From Marinomonas polaris DSM 16579 (GTDB lineage: Bacteria > Pseudomonadota > Gammaproteobacteria > Pseudomonadales > Marinomonadaceae), in the NCBI RefSeq assembly GCF_900129155.1, contig NZ_FQVF01000021.1:41026-105025 (forward strand): a stretch of 64,000 nucleotides of DNA. Reading direction: 5' to 3'. Under the pieces are notes generated by a model that was not told the origin of the DNA, searched no databases, and worked only from the letters and a program-made list of their open reading frames with translations. Position 1 is the stretch's first letter. Every line of letters begins with the position of its first letter. Below are positions 29,479 to 38,408 of this stretch, in pieces. The position numbers were made by a program, and so were the translations under genes.

Positions 29479-30366
29479 TTATGTATTTGATAGGATTGGC
29501 GCTGTGCAGCAGAGATCGATAAAGCGCTGAGCGTTTTGGGTTAGCGCGGTGTTCTTTGGTGTGACAATTAATAGGTTTCGGTTTAGTTCTAATGGTGTTT
29601 GATAAAGACGTATTAGCCCAGCGTTGAGTTCTTGGGATATAGCCATACGAGACAAGCAGCCAAGTCCCATTTGATGAATGACGGCTTGTTTTACCGCTTC
29701 CATGTGAGCAAGGGAAAGGACGACATTAAGCTGTGGAATTTGAGCCGCGGTGGCTTGTTCTAATATATTGCGAGTACCAGAGCCGGATTCGCGCATTACC
29801 CAGCTGGCCTCTTTTAAGTCATCCCACGATAAATTCTCAGGGCGTTCTTCTTCAGCGGAACCAAATACCACAAGTTCGTCTTTTAACCATACCTGGGTCA
29901 TCAATTCTGCGTGTTGGCAGTAGCCTTCGATAAAACCGACTTCAGCTTTACCTGTTAGCAATTGTTGAATCACGCTTTGTGTATTGCCAATGTCTAAGTT
30001 AAAACGAATGTTAGGGTGTTGACGTTTAAACAAAGACATCTGTTTAGGCAGTAGATAATTACCAACACTCACACTGGCAGCCAAATGCAATGAGCCGCTT
30101 AGCTCATCTTCGTTGCCCATGCTCTCGATTTGTTCTATTTGACTGAGAACTGCACGAGCTTGTGGGAGGAGGTGCCTTGCTTGTGGTGTTATTTGCAAAC
30201 GTTTGCCGTGGCGGCGGAAAAGAGGCCGACCTAAAAGAGCTTCTAGCTCTCTTAGTGCTTGGCTTGCAGCAGGTTGGCTGATGGAAACCATTTCTGCAGC
30301 AGCAGTAACGGATCCTGTGTGAACAACCGCTTCAAATATTTGTAATTGTCTAAGTGTGATTCTCAT
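29479..30366 (-). CDS. LysR-family regulator, YeiE/CysB-like
   Basis: A 295-residue LysR regulator. The helix-turn-helix is SVTAAAEMVSISQPAASQALRELEALLGRPLF. The effector domain has LAASVSVGNYLLP and GKAEVGFIEG, and a WVMRESGSGTRNILEQA segment typical of the YeiE/CbbR-like group. YeiE-type regulators are often next to yeiH or sulfite-related genes; none is here, so the target is unknown. It is the last minus-strand gene before the IS5-like element and YitT. Confidence 0.87.
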   Translation of the reverse strand: MRITLRQLQIFEAVVHTGSVTAAAEMVSISQPAASQALRELEALLGRPLFRRHGKRLQITPQARHLLPQARAVLSQIEQIESMGNEDELSGSLHLAASVSVGNYLLPKQMSLFKRQHPNIRFNLDIGNTQSVIQQLLTGKAEVGFIEGYCQHAELMTQVWLKDELVVFGSAEEERPENLSWDDLKEASWVMRESGSGTRNILEQATAAQIPQLNVVLSLAHMEAVKQAVIHQMGLGCLSRMAISQELNAGLIRLYQTPLELNRNLLIVTPKNTALTQNAQRFIDLCCTAPILSNT

Positions 30367-30897
30367 TTGGCTATTGTAGCCTTGTTTCTGTTTTGATGAG
30401 TAGTGCTATTCGCTTCCCTGGTGATAAATGATCCAAGAGACAAATAAAAGTCCATAAGCAATTGTGTATTCAAGGGAAGGTGTGAACAAGTCCTCTTGCC
30501 TCAGCATGTGGATAAAAGCCTGTTATTCTAGGCGAGTACCGAATGTGAATAGTTGACCTATTTTCGAGGTGCTCAACAAAGAATATAGGTCTTTTAGACC
30601 ATGCCCTTCGGGTCTTTCAGAGAAAGCGCCACATATCGTTGCGACTCTTTGAAAGGTTCCTACATTCCTTCAGAGCCGCGCCTTATCTGACGGTTTCTCT
30701 GAAAGACTGAGGCTTAGTAGAATTATTCACACCTTCCCTATATTATGGTATGAAATGTGCTTCAGTTTTAACTGAGAAACTCAGTGCTGAATTTACTGAA
30801 TTGAATGTGGTTTGTGTTATCCGCTTTCACAAGAAGCGATTTTTACAAACCTTTGTTATTAACCAAAAGTTAATACGACTCTTGTTAAGGACGTTTT
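30367..30897. other. Gene-free stretch containing a MITE
   Basis: This 531-base gap holds the 265-bp inverted-repeat element described separately, about 105 bases of upstream region of the YeiE-like gene on its left, and about 160 bases of promoter region for the YitT-like gene on its right. A small frame from 30750 overlaps the YitT start and looks spurious. Confidence 0.7.
30474..30738. mobile_element. IS5-like MITE or IS-end derivative, 265 bp
   Basis: The ends are a perfect 13-bp inverted repeat, GGGAAGGTGTGAA (30474-30486) and TTCACACCTTCCC (30726-30738). Weaker pairing extends to a shared CCTCAG about 30 bases in. The end sequence closely resembles the terminal repeats of IS5 as I recall them (GGAAGGTGCGAACAAG). 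A second perfect 13-bp inverted repeat lies inside (30613-30625 and 30694-30706), plus a GGTC/GACC hairpin near 30588. No ORF is present. The bases next to the ends, CAAG and CTAT, fit the IS5 target style CWAR only loosely and are not an exact duplication. Confidence 0.7.
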
Positions 30898-31500
30898 ATG
30901 AAAACCACTCATCGTTGGCTCTCTATTATTGAGGGTTGTCTGCTTGTTGCCTTAGGCTTGCATATTCTAAATTCCGCTGGGTTGCTTATTAGCGGCACAG
31001 CAGGCGCTGGAATGATTCTGTTGCGGGTTACTGATTTATCTTTTGGGCAGTTGTTTTTCTTGCTTAATATTCCTTTTTACATATTAGCTTGGTACACACT
31101 AGGGCGAGACTTTACCTTACGTACCTTTGCCAGTGTTAGTCTGTTGTCTTTGCTTTCTGAACTGATGAAACAATATGTTGTTCTATCGATTCATCCTCTT
31201 TTATCGGGTGCTCTAGGTGGCTTATTAGTTGGTTTTGGGCTAATTATCTTGTTCCGCCATAATGCTTCTTTAGGCGGGCTAAATATCTTATCTGTGTATT
31301 TAGAGCGGCGATTTGGTGTTCATGCGAGTAAAACAACGTTAGTTGCGGATATTACGGTATTGATGGCGGCTATGGTGTTTCTTGATTGGAGCCATTTAGC
31401 CTACTCGTTACTTGCGTTCTTATTATTAAGTTCAGTAGTTGGCCGTTATCATCGTCCACCAAAGTGGGCGCAAATAGTGATGGTAGATGCCAAAGTTTAA
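30898..31500 (+). CDS. YitT family membrane protein
   Basis: A 200-residue protein with five or six membrane segments, matching the YitT (DUF161) family: GLLISGTAGAGMILLRVTDLSFGQLFFLLNIPFY near the start and GALGGLLVGFGLIILFRHNASLGGLNILSVYLER in the middle. It has only the membrane module; the C-terminal cytoplasmic DUF2179 domain of Bacillus YitT is missing. The function is unknown. It is a single gene preceded by the MITE and followed by a 358-base gap. Confidence 0.88.
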   Translation: MKTTHRWLSIIEGCLLVALGLHILNSAGLLISGTAGAGMILLRVTDLSFGQLFFLLNIPFYILAWYTLGRDFTLRTFASVSLLSLLSELMKQYVVLSIHPLLSGALGGLLVGFGLIILFRHNASLGGLNILSVYLERRFGVHASKTTLVADITVLMAAMVFLDWSHLAYSLLAFLLLSSVVGRYHRPPKWAQIVMVDAKV

Positions 31501-31858
31501 GGTATAAAGTCGATCTTTACTTTTATTTGACTCTTTTTTAACAAGTCGTTTTATCAGCGTGTGTTAATGTGGACTTTCCTTGATCCACATTAGTGCATGC
31601 CTCGTATCTAATTTGTATATTTCCTATCATTCAGCGCTTTAATGAGTCTTCATTTGAGACCCTTGTACAATCTACTTTTATTTTGTGCTTAGGATCATCG
31701 GCTAATTTTTATTCTAGGCTTTTTATAGATAACTTAGATGGATATTTTATAAGAAACAGAGGTAGTATTTAGGGGTATTACTTAATAATTGTTCAATCGT
31801 GGCGTTTTAATTACTTTATTTAAGTGATTGTTAAATCATAGAAAAGGCATAGCTAGGT
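31501..31858. other. Gene-free stretch with one inverted repeat
   Basis: This 358-base region between the YitT-like gene and the c-di-GMP gene contains a perfect 9-bp inverted repeat, TAATGTGGA (31565-31573) and TCCACATTA (31584-31592), with a 10-base loop. It is not followed by a T run, so it may be an operator or a weak terminator. The rest is AT-rich and presumably holds the promoter of the receiver-GGDEF-EAL gene. Confidence 0.5.
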
Positions 31859-33643
31859 ATGAAGCAGTCCCCAACGGTGTTAATTGTCGATGATGTTCCA
31901 GAGAATTTACGCGTTTTAAAGGAAGTAATGGATGCATTGGATTGCCAAATTTCTGTAGCAAACTCCGGCGAACGAGCTCTGGAACTGCTAGATAGAACCC
32001 AGCCGTGTTTAATTTTGTTAGATGTTATGATGGGGGGAATTGACGGGTTCGAGACCTGTCGTCGAATTCGATGCCATCCGCATCATAAAGATGTACCGAT
32101 TATTTTTGTTACCGCGTTGGCTGATGATATAAGTCGAGGTTTTGAGGCAGGCGGCAATGATTACATCAGTAAGCCTATTCGAATAGAAGAAGTCCGTTCC
32201 AGAGTTCAACACCAGCTGGAAAAATTCCAATTGGTGAATGAGTTAAGAGAGCTTACCTCGTCACTGGAAGAAAAGGTTCGTGAGCGGACTGCAGATCTTA
32301 ATTTGGTAAATCGAAACCTTCGAAAAGAAGTGAACGAAAGACGCTATATGCAAGATCGACTGAACTATCTTGCACAGCATGATTTTGTCACTCAACTCTA
32401 TAACCGCGACGCACTAGATGAACACATATCTCATCTCATTTCTGGCGTCCAAGCTAAAACCGCTGAGCATATACCTTATTTTATTTTAATCGACGTGAAC
32501 GAGTTTCGTCTGATAAATGATTCATGCGGCTGTATTGCCGGTGATGAATTGTTGTATCAACTGGCGATCATGATGAGTGAGTTCGCTGATCCCCAACGCG
32601 ATTTTTGTGCTCGCTTAAGCGGTGATAAATTTGCCATTGTTATCAGTCAAGGCGGTGATGAGGCGGTCGAATCTTTTTTCCGCTTACTACAACAAGGTTT
32701 CAAGAACTTTGCATTTGTATGGGATGAGCGTCAGTTTCGAATGACTGTGACGCAAGTTGCTATTCCAATTACGCTTGATATGGTGTCTTTTGAACAAGTT
32801 GTTATGTTGGCTGACGAAATTTGTTATTCCAGCAAAAAGTCGGGTGTTCATTCTCGAATTATCAAGAATGCCAAAGACCTTGCATATGAAGAGCATAGGG
32901 GGAATTTAAACTGGGGGCTGCGTATTATTGACGGCCTCGATAAAGATTTATTCGAAGTGCATTTTCAACAAGTGTGTTCATTGATTAACGATGAACCGAA
33001 AAAGAAAATAGAAATATTAGTTCGACTGAAAGACGAAGAAACGGGCGGTTTAATTTACCCCAATGATTTTATCCGAGCAGCAGAGCGTTTTGGTATTGTC
33101 TCCAAAATAGATCGCTGGGTGATTAGCAATACCATGCAGCAGTTGTCAGAACGTTATGATTTGTGGGGCGAAATTGATCAAGTCGCTTTGAATGTATCTG
33201 CGCTGTCGGTAAGACAGTCGAACTTTGCTGAGTTTATTATTGAGCAGTTACAGTACTATCAATTAGATGGCAGCAAATTCTGTTTTGAAATCACAGAAAC
33301 TGAAGCGCTTAATAACTTTGCTGATACACGTAGGTTTATGGCTTTGCTTCACGAACATGGCTGTACCATTGCTTTAGATGACTTTGGTACAGGTTTTTCG
33401 TCTTTTGCATATCTGATGGATTTGCCATTTGATTTAATTAAAATCGATGGCATGTTTATTAAAGACATGCACGTAAACGAAATCCACTACGGCATGGTCG
33501 ACTCGATTGTGAAGTTGGCTAAGATGCTTAATAAACCTGTTGTGGCAGAGTTTGTCGAAAACCAAAGTATCGTAGATAAGCTTAAGCTTTTAGGTGTTGA
33601 GTGGGGGCAGGGATATTTTTTCCATAAGCCGGAAAAGCTTTAG
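31859..33643 (+). CDS. Response regulator with degenerate GGDEF and EAL domains
   Basis: A 594-residue protein. The receiver domain (1-120) has phospho-acceptor Asp55 (LLDVMMGGIDG), followed by a coiled-coil linker (about 125-165). The GGDEF domain (about 168-335) has its active site as SGDKF (254-258), so cyclase activity is unlikely. In the EAL domain (about 345-594), the EAL motif reads EIL (385-387), but the catalytic set appears intact: Glu385, Asn445, Glu477, Asp507, Asp508, Lys528, Glu564 and Gln584. It is therefore probably a phosphorylation-controlled c-di-GMP phosphodiesterase, the GGDEF domain perhaps being regulatory. The hybrid kinase 78 bases downstream is the likely partner. 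Confidence 0.9.
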   Translation: MKQSPTVLIVDDVPENLRVLKEVMDALDCQISVANSGERALELLDRTQPCLILLDVMMGGIDGFETCRRIRCHPHHKDVPIIFVTALADDISRGFEAGGNDYISKPIRIEEVRSRVQHQLEKFQLVNELRELTSSLEEKVRERTADLNLVNRNLRKEVNERRYMQDRLNYLAQHDFVTQLYNRDALDEHISHLISGVQAKTAEHIPYFILIDVNEFRLINDSCGCIAGDELLYQLAIMMSEFADPQRDFCARLSGDKFAIVISQGGDEAVESFFRLLQQGFKNFAFVWDERQFRMTVTQVAIPITLDMVSFEQVVMLADEICYSSKKSGVHSRIIKNAKDLAYEEHRGNLNWGLRIIDGLDKDLFEVHFQQVCSLINDEPKKKIEILVRLKDEETGGLIYPNDFIRAAERFGIVSKIDRWVISNTMQQLSERYDLWGEIDQVALNVSALSVRQSNFAEFIIEQLQYYQLDGSKFCFEITETEALNNFADTRRFMALLHEHGCTIALDDFGTGFSSFAYLMDLPFDLIKIDGMFIKDMHVNEIHYGMVDSIVKLAKMLNKPVVAEFVENQSIVDKLKLLGVEWGQGYFFHKPEKL

Positions 33644-33721
33644 CACAAGCTGTACTCGCGCGACTTGGTACCGGGCTTTTAAAGTCAATAAAGTTACTTC
33701 TGGTGTTTTTAGGGATTTATC

Positions 33722-36430
33722 ATGGATATAGAGTTTCCCATTCTACTCAAAGTGTTTGCTGGTTTATTTTGCCTAACCGCTTTTGTACTGGTTGCTTTGC
33801 AACTCGCTTTTCTTTTTCGTTTTAAGTTATTACAGCGTCGCTATTCAAGAGCGATTCTTGCCACCAATGCAGGCGTTTGGGAGTGGTTTCCTGAAACAGG
33901 TCGTTTATATGCTTCTTCTGAATTCTTTATGCAACTTGGTTTTGAAGAACAAAAAACACCAAAGCGCCTAGAAGATTGGTTGGCGTTTTTATCATCAGAA
34001 GATCAAATAACTTTTAATACATGGAAAACTGCGTTACTCGAACAAGAAACACGTCTCGCACCTAAATCGATACGCTTACAGATTCAGAACCATCTTAATG
34101 AATGTTTTTGGATAGAGATGCGCGGCAGCGTTACTCGTAGAGATAGCCACCATCGTGTTTTGAGTGTAGCTGGGATTTTTGAAGAAATAGGTAATCTAGT
34201 TGAAACTGAAACCGCTTTGATCGTTGCGCGTGAAGAAGCGCGTCGCCGAGAACTTACCTTATCCTCCTTGTTAAATAACATTCCTGATATTGTCTGGTCA
34301 AAAGATGAGCAAGGAAATTACCTCGACTGTAACCAAGCTTTTTTAGATTTTAATCAACTCACTACGCTAGAGATAAAAGGAAAAAGTGATTTAGATTTAA
34401 ATTTGGATGGCAAAGGTGATTATTATCAAAGCAGAGGAGATTTAACCTTACAAACGGGCATTACTTCTCATGAGCAAAGTTGGGGCTACCCAAAAGATGG
34501 GGGCGAGCCGTGTTTATTTGAAATCCATCGAGTTCCAGTAATTGAACCTTCGATCAATTTTCGTGGCACTTTAGGAATTGCCCGAGATATTACTGAGCGT
34601 CATCTCCTGTTTAACCAGCTTAAGTTATTTAAAAGCTTTGCAGATAACTCTGCGCAAGGCTTTGCCATGGCTACTTTGGATGGCGATATTACGTATTTTA
34701 ATAAAAAAATACGTTCACTTCTAGATGTGGGTGAAGAGGCCAGTGATGCGTCTTTGGCCGAATATAATTATCTTGAATTTTATCCTGAAGTTAGCCAAAA
34801 GTTTCTGAAAGAAACCGTGATTCCTTATGTGAGAGAGTACGGTGTTTGGGAGGGTGAGTTGCAGGCCAAGAGCTTAGGTGGTCATATCTTCGCAACCTAC
34901 GAAACCTATTTTTTATTGCGTGATGAAAATGGCAAGGCAACCTCTGTTGGTGACATCATGAATGATATTACCGAGCAAAAATATGTGTCCATGGAGTTGG
35001 AGCAAGCAAAAGAAGCCGCAGAGCAAGCCAGCCAGGCAAAAAGCCATTTCTTAGCTAATATGAGTCATGAAATTCGTACGCCATTAAATGCGATTATTGG
35101 CTACGCACAACTGATTAGTGAAGACAACCAATTAACTGGCGTTTCTAGAACGCGTTTTTTATCCATTGCGAGTGCTGGGCATCGTTTATTGGGCTTGATT
35201 AACGACATTTTAGACATAGCCCGAATAGAGTCTGGGCGGCTTGTACTACACGAGCAAAAAGTTAACCTTTGTCGCGAAGTTAGCCAGATTAGTAAGCTCT
35301 TTCAAGGTCAAGCTCAGGAAAAAGGTCTAGAGCTTATTGTCGAGTGTGATATAGACGAGCGGCAGTTTGTCTGGATAGATCCCGTTAAATTCCAGCAAAT
35401 AATTACCAACTTACTGGGTAATGCTGTGAAATTCACAGCTCAAGGTTACGTGAAAGCGGTCGTTCAGATTGTAGAGGATCGTATTCATATCAGCATTGAA
35501 GATACAGGTCCAGGAATAGAAGCTGAATTAATAGATCACCTGTTCACGCCGTTTATACAGGGGAAAGCGGGTGAGGCATCTGGTGGCACAGGGTTAGGTT
35601 TGTCTCTATCGACGACGTTGGTCAAACTGATGAACGGGACTTTGTCTGTTAAAAGTAGCGAGGGTGTCGGTACACAAATTATAGTTGATTTACCCTTGTC
35701 TAAAGTGGAAGGCGACGAAGCGATTGACGGTGACCAGCAAGACACGCTTCTTAATATGAGACTTAATAATCCCATCAGAGTTTTGGTGGCGGAAGATGAT
35801 GAATGGTCGCGAGATATTCTGGTGTCTTTGTTAGAAAAGGCTGGTTGTCAGATCATTGAAGCAGAAGACGGCGAGCAAGCTATAAAAGCCTTCAAAGCGA
35901 ATCCGCCAGACTTGGTGATGACCGATATTCGAATGCCCAACAAAACCGGTATAGACTTATTAAAATTCATTCAACAAGAAGATCAGGAACAATTGATTCC
36001 TGTAATAGCGGTAACAGCATCGACATTGGTGCATGAACAGCAAGCTCTATTGGATGATGGTTTTTGGCAGGTCATCGCTAAGCCTTATCAAATAGAAGAT
36101 ATTTACAAAGCCTTAGTGGCACATCTTGATGTGAAATTTGTTCCTATCATTGAAACCACTGCGACACAAAAGGCTACTGATGAGCAATCTGAAGAAAGCG
36201 CTCACACAGTCGAGTTACCAGAGCTATTACCTGATTTAACACCAGAAGATTGGCAGCCATTGTTATTGGCTGCACAAAGTGGCGATGTGCAAACCACCGA
36301 AGAGGTATTTCAGGTATTACGTCAATCATTGCCTAAGCATCAGCAAAAAGCCCTTCAAGCGGCGATCAATCAATTTGATTTGGGATTGGTAGAAACATTG
36401 ATTGATAAGTATCAGACAGAGAACGAATAA
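33722..36430 (+). CDS. PAS-containing hybrid sensor histidine kinase
   Basis: A 902-residue protein. It has an N-terminal membrane segment (about 9-33) and three PAS-like regions (about 40-160, 178-295 and 298-420; the second with LLNNIPDIVWSKDEQGNYLDCN). HisKA has NMSHEIRTPLNAIIG (His449), and HATPase has NLLGNAVKF, DTGPGI and GGTGLGLSL. A receiver domain (about 682-805) has MTDIRMPNKTG, and the C-terminal helical extension (about 828-902) could be a small phosphotransfer-like or docking domain, though I see no HPt His motif. The sensor is cytoplasmic. It sits directly downstream of the receiver-GGDEF-EAL gene and probably signals to it. Confidence 0.88.
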   Translation: MDIEFPILLKVFAGLFCLTAFVLVALQLAFLFRFKLLQRRYSRAILATNAGVWEWFPETGRLYASSEFFMQLGFEEQKTPKRLEDWLAFLSSEDQITFNTWKTALLEQETRLAPKSIRLQIQNHLNECFWIEMRGSVTRRDSHHRVLSVAGIFEEIGNLVETETALIVAREEARRRELTLSSLLNNIPDIVWSKDEQGNYLDCNQAFLDFNQLTTLEIKGKSDLDLNLDGKGDYYQSRGDLTLQTGITSHEQSWGYPKDGGEPCLFEIHRVPVIEPSINFRGTLGIARDITERHLLFNQLKLFKSFADNSAQGFAMATLDGDITYFNKKIRSLLDVGEEASDASLAEYNYLEFYPEVSQKFLKETVIPYVREYGVWEGELQAKSLGGHIFATYETYFLLRDENGKATSVGDIMNDITEQKYVSMELEQAKEAAEQASQAKSHFLANMSHEIRTPLNAIIGYAQLISEDNQLTGVSRTRFLSIASAGHRLLGLINDILDIARIESGRLVLHEQKVNLCREVSQISKLFQGQAQEKGLELIVECDIDERQFVWIDPVKFQQIITNLLGNAVKFTAQGYVKAVVQIVEDRIHISIEDTGPGIEAELIDHLFTPFIQGKAGEASGGTGLGLSLSTTLVKLMNGTLSVKSSEGVGTQIIVDLPLSKVEGDEAIDGDQQDTLLNMRLNNPIRVLVAEDDEWSRDILVSLLEKAGCQIIEAEDGEQAIKAFKANPPDLVMTDIRMPNKTGIDLLKFIQQEDQEQLIPVIAVTASTLVHEQQALLDDGFWQVIAKPYQIEDIYKALVAHLDVKFVPIIETTATQKATDEQSEESAHTVELPELLPDLTPEDWQPLLLAAQSGDVQTTEEVFQVLRQSLPKHQQKALQAAINQFDLGLVETLIDKYQTENE

Positions 36431-36603
36431 CCCACATCGTTTCTTCACAGGCATGCGTTTTGTTCAAGCCATGCTGAAGGCTTTAGGTTTGACAGGAATC
36501 TGCTGCCTAGTTAAGGTCAAACAAGACAAATCATAGGGAAAACGCCTACAATAGACGGCTTATGATTTCCTTTTGAACTTAATGAACCGCAACAGGTAGC
36601 TCA

Positions 36604-38388
36604 ATGACCCGTTTAGCCTCTAGTGACTTTCCTTTTACCGCAGTGGCGGGGCAAGAGCCGTTGAAGTTAGCGTTGATTTTGTGTGCGATTAATCCCCAAA
36701 TTGGCGGTGTTTTGATAAGCGGTCCGCGTGGATCGGCAAAGTCTACCTTGGCTCGCGGTTTGTCTGGGGTGATGCCTGCTTTACAAGGTGAAGAGCCTGT
36801 TCCTTTTGCCACTTTACCTCTTGGCACCAGTGAAGATCGTTTGCTTGGCGCTCTCGATTTAGAGCAAGTTCTGCAAGACAAACACGTCGCGTTTAAGCCA
36901 GGTTTATTGAGCAAAGCTCACGGCGGTGTGTTGTATGTCGATGAAGTGAACTTACTTGCCGACCATTTAGTTGATCAACTTTTAGATGTTTCAGCCAGCG
37001 GTGTGAATCGTGTTGAGCGTGATGGTATTAGCCATGAACACGCGGCACGTTTCTTATTGGTTGGTACTATGAACCCAGACGAAGGTGAATTGCGTCCGCA
37101 GTTAAAAGACCGTTTTGGGTTAATGGTCGAATTAGTGAATCAATATAGCCTTGAAGAGCGAGTACAGATTGTCCGTCTGCGAGACGAATACGATCAAGAT
37201 TCACAGGCCTTTTGTGATGCCTTTAAATACAAACAGCGTAATTTAAAAAACAGCATTCGTTTAGCAAGACAAGCCTTGGCACAAGTGCGCTGTTCTGATG
37301 AATTACGTTTAGAAGTCGCGACTCGCTGTCAGTTAGCAAATATTGATGGTGTGCGTGGCGACATTGTTTGGATTCGAGCTGCGATGACTCATGCTGCTTG
37401 GCGTGGCGCAAAAACTGTTGCTTTGGACGATATTCAAGCGGTGGAAGATTTGGTATTGGCACATAGACGCCAAGCTAAAACTCAGAACCAGTCACAGCCT
37501 CCAAGCCCACCACCGTCTCGTCGTACTGATCATTCACGTTCGCCTTCACTAAATAAAGGTGATCAGCCACAAGATCAAGAAAGCTCTAAAGACAATCAGA
37601 CAAATGAGCAAAATGGTTCAGGTGAGTGGGGAAGTATGGAGTCACAAGTACTTGCTAGTAGCGCGCCGATTCGTGTCGCCATTCATGACGAGTTGAACGA
37701 AAGAAATTCAACTCGCACTCGTATTGATGAGGTGACGCCGGGAAAGCGTAAAGGCAAGCAATTGGGCGGTTATCGTCCTGATGTTGCGTCATCTGTTGAT
37801 CTTCAATCAGCGGATGGGATTGATTGGTTTCGCAGCATCGTTAGTCACCCACAAGAATGGCCGCCGAAAAACCTGACGCATAAGCCAGCCAAAACGGGTC
37901 AATCTGTTTTGCACTTGGTGTTATTAGATACGTCGGCATCAACTTTGAGCCAAGGCGTTTTTGCTCAAGCTAAAGGCGTGATTTTAGACATTGCCAACCA
38001 TGCGTATTTAGCACGAGAACAGATTACGATTTTAGGTTTTGGGCAAGACGGTGTGTCGTCGATTTTGCCAAAAGTCCGTGCGCCAAAAGAAATCTCAGAC
38101 TTACTTGATGATTTAGGTGCTGGTGGCGGTACGCCGTTTCGCGTTGCCATAGAAAACGCCAGTCAGTATTTGGTTCAACAACATAAGACAACCACTGGCT
38201 TGCACAGCCAAACTTACATATTGACCGATGGTCGCACCCAAGCTGATGTGTCCGATCTTGTTTTACAGGGCAACACTGTACTGATCGATACTGAAAACGC
38301 TCCGGTTAAGCGTGGCCGAGGTCAGGATATTGCCCAGCATTTGGGCGCACAATACGTTTTATTGAGCTCTCTTTTAGAGAACTTTTAG
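36604..38388 (+). CDS. Magnesium-chelatase-like AAA+/VWA protein of cobalamin synthesis (ChlI/ChlD fusion type)
   Basis: A 594-residue protein. The AAA+ domain (about 10-290) has Walker A GPRGSAKST, Walker B GVLYVDEVNLL, and arginine/sensor motifs in QLKDRFGLMVEL. A Pro/Ser/Gln-rich linker (about 295-345) joins it to a VWA domain (about 425-594) with the metal-dependent site DTSAS and later TDGRTQ. Proteins of this type work with CobN, replacing CobS/CobT in ATP-driven cobalt insertion into hydrogenobyrinate diamide. It starts the cobalamin operon here, 20 bases before cobB. No cobN is in the window. No cobalamin riboswitch is seen in the 173-base leader. Confidence 0.87.
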   Translation: MTRLASSDFPFTAVAGQEPLKLALILCAINPQIGGVLISGPRGSAKSTLARGLSGVMPALQGEEPVPFATLPLGTSEDRLLGALDLEQVLQDKHVAFKPGLLSKAHGGVLYVDEVNLLADHLVDQLLDVSASGVNRVERDGISHEHAARFLLVGTMNPDEGELRPQLKDRFGLMVELVNQYSLEERVQIVRLRDEYDQDSQAFCDAFKYKQRNLKNSIRLARQALAQVRCSDELRLEVATRCQLANIDGVRGDIVWIRAAMTHAAWRGAKTVALDDIQAVEDLVLAHRRQAKTQNQSQPPSPPPSRRTDHSRSPSLNKGDQPQDQESSKDNQTNEQNGSGEWGSMESQVLASSAPIRVAIHDELNERNSTRTRIDEVTPGKRKGKQLGGYRPDVASSVDLQSADGIDWFRSIVSHPQEWPPKNLTHKPAKTGQSVLHLVLLDTSASTLSQGVFAQAKGVILDIANHAYLAREQITILGFGQDGVSSILPKVRAPKEISDLLDDLGAGGGTPFRVAIENASQYLVQQHKTTTGLHSQTYILTDGRTQADVSDLVLQGNTVLIDTENAPVKRGRGQDIAQHLGAQYVLLSSLLENF

Positions 38389-38408
38389 ACACTTTTAGAG
38401 ACTGCTTT

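Noticed and set aside
30750-30932. A 60-codon open frame between the MITE and the YitT gene
   Set aside because: It overlaps the YitT start, has no family resemblance and no clear ribosome-binding site. It looks like chance.
36431-36603. Possible cobalamin riboswitch before the cobalamin operon
   Set aside because: I looked for the conserved B12-box and the usual long leader. The 173-base region has neither, so no riboswitch is claimed.
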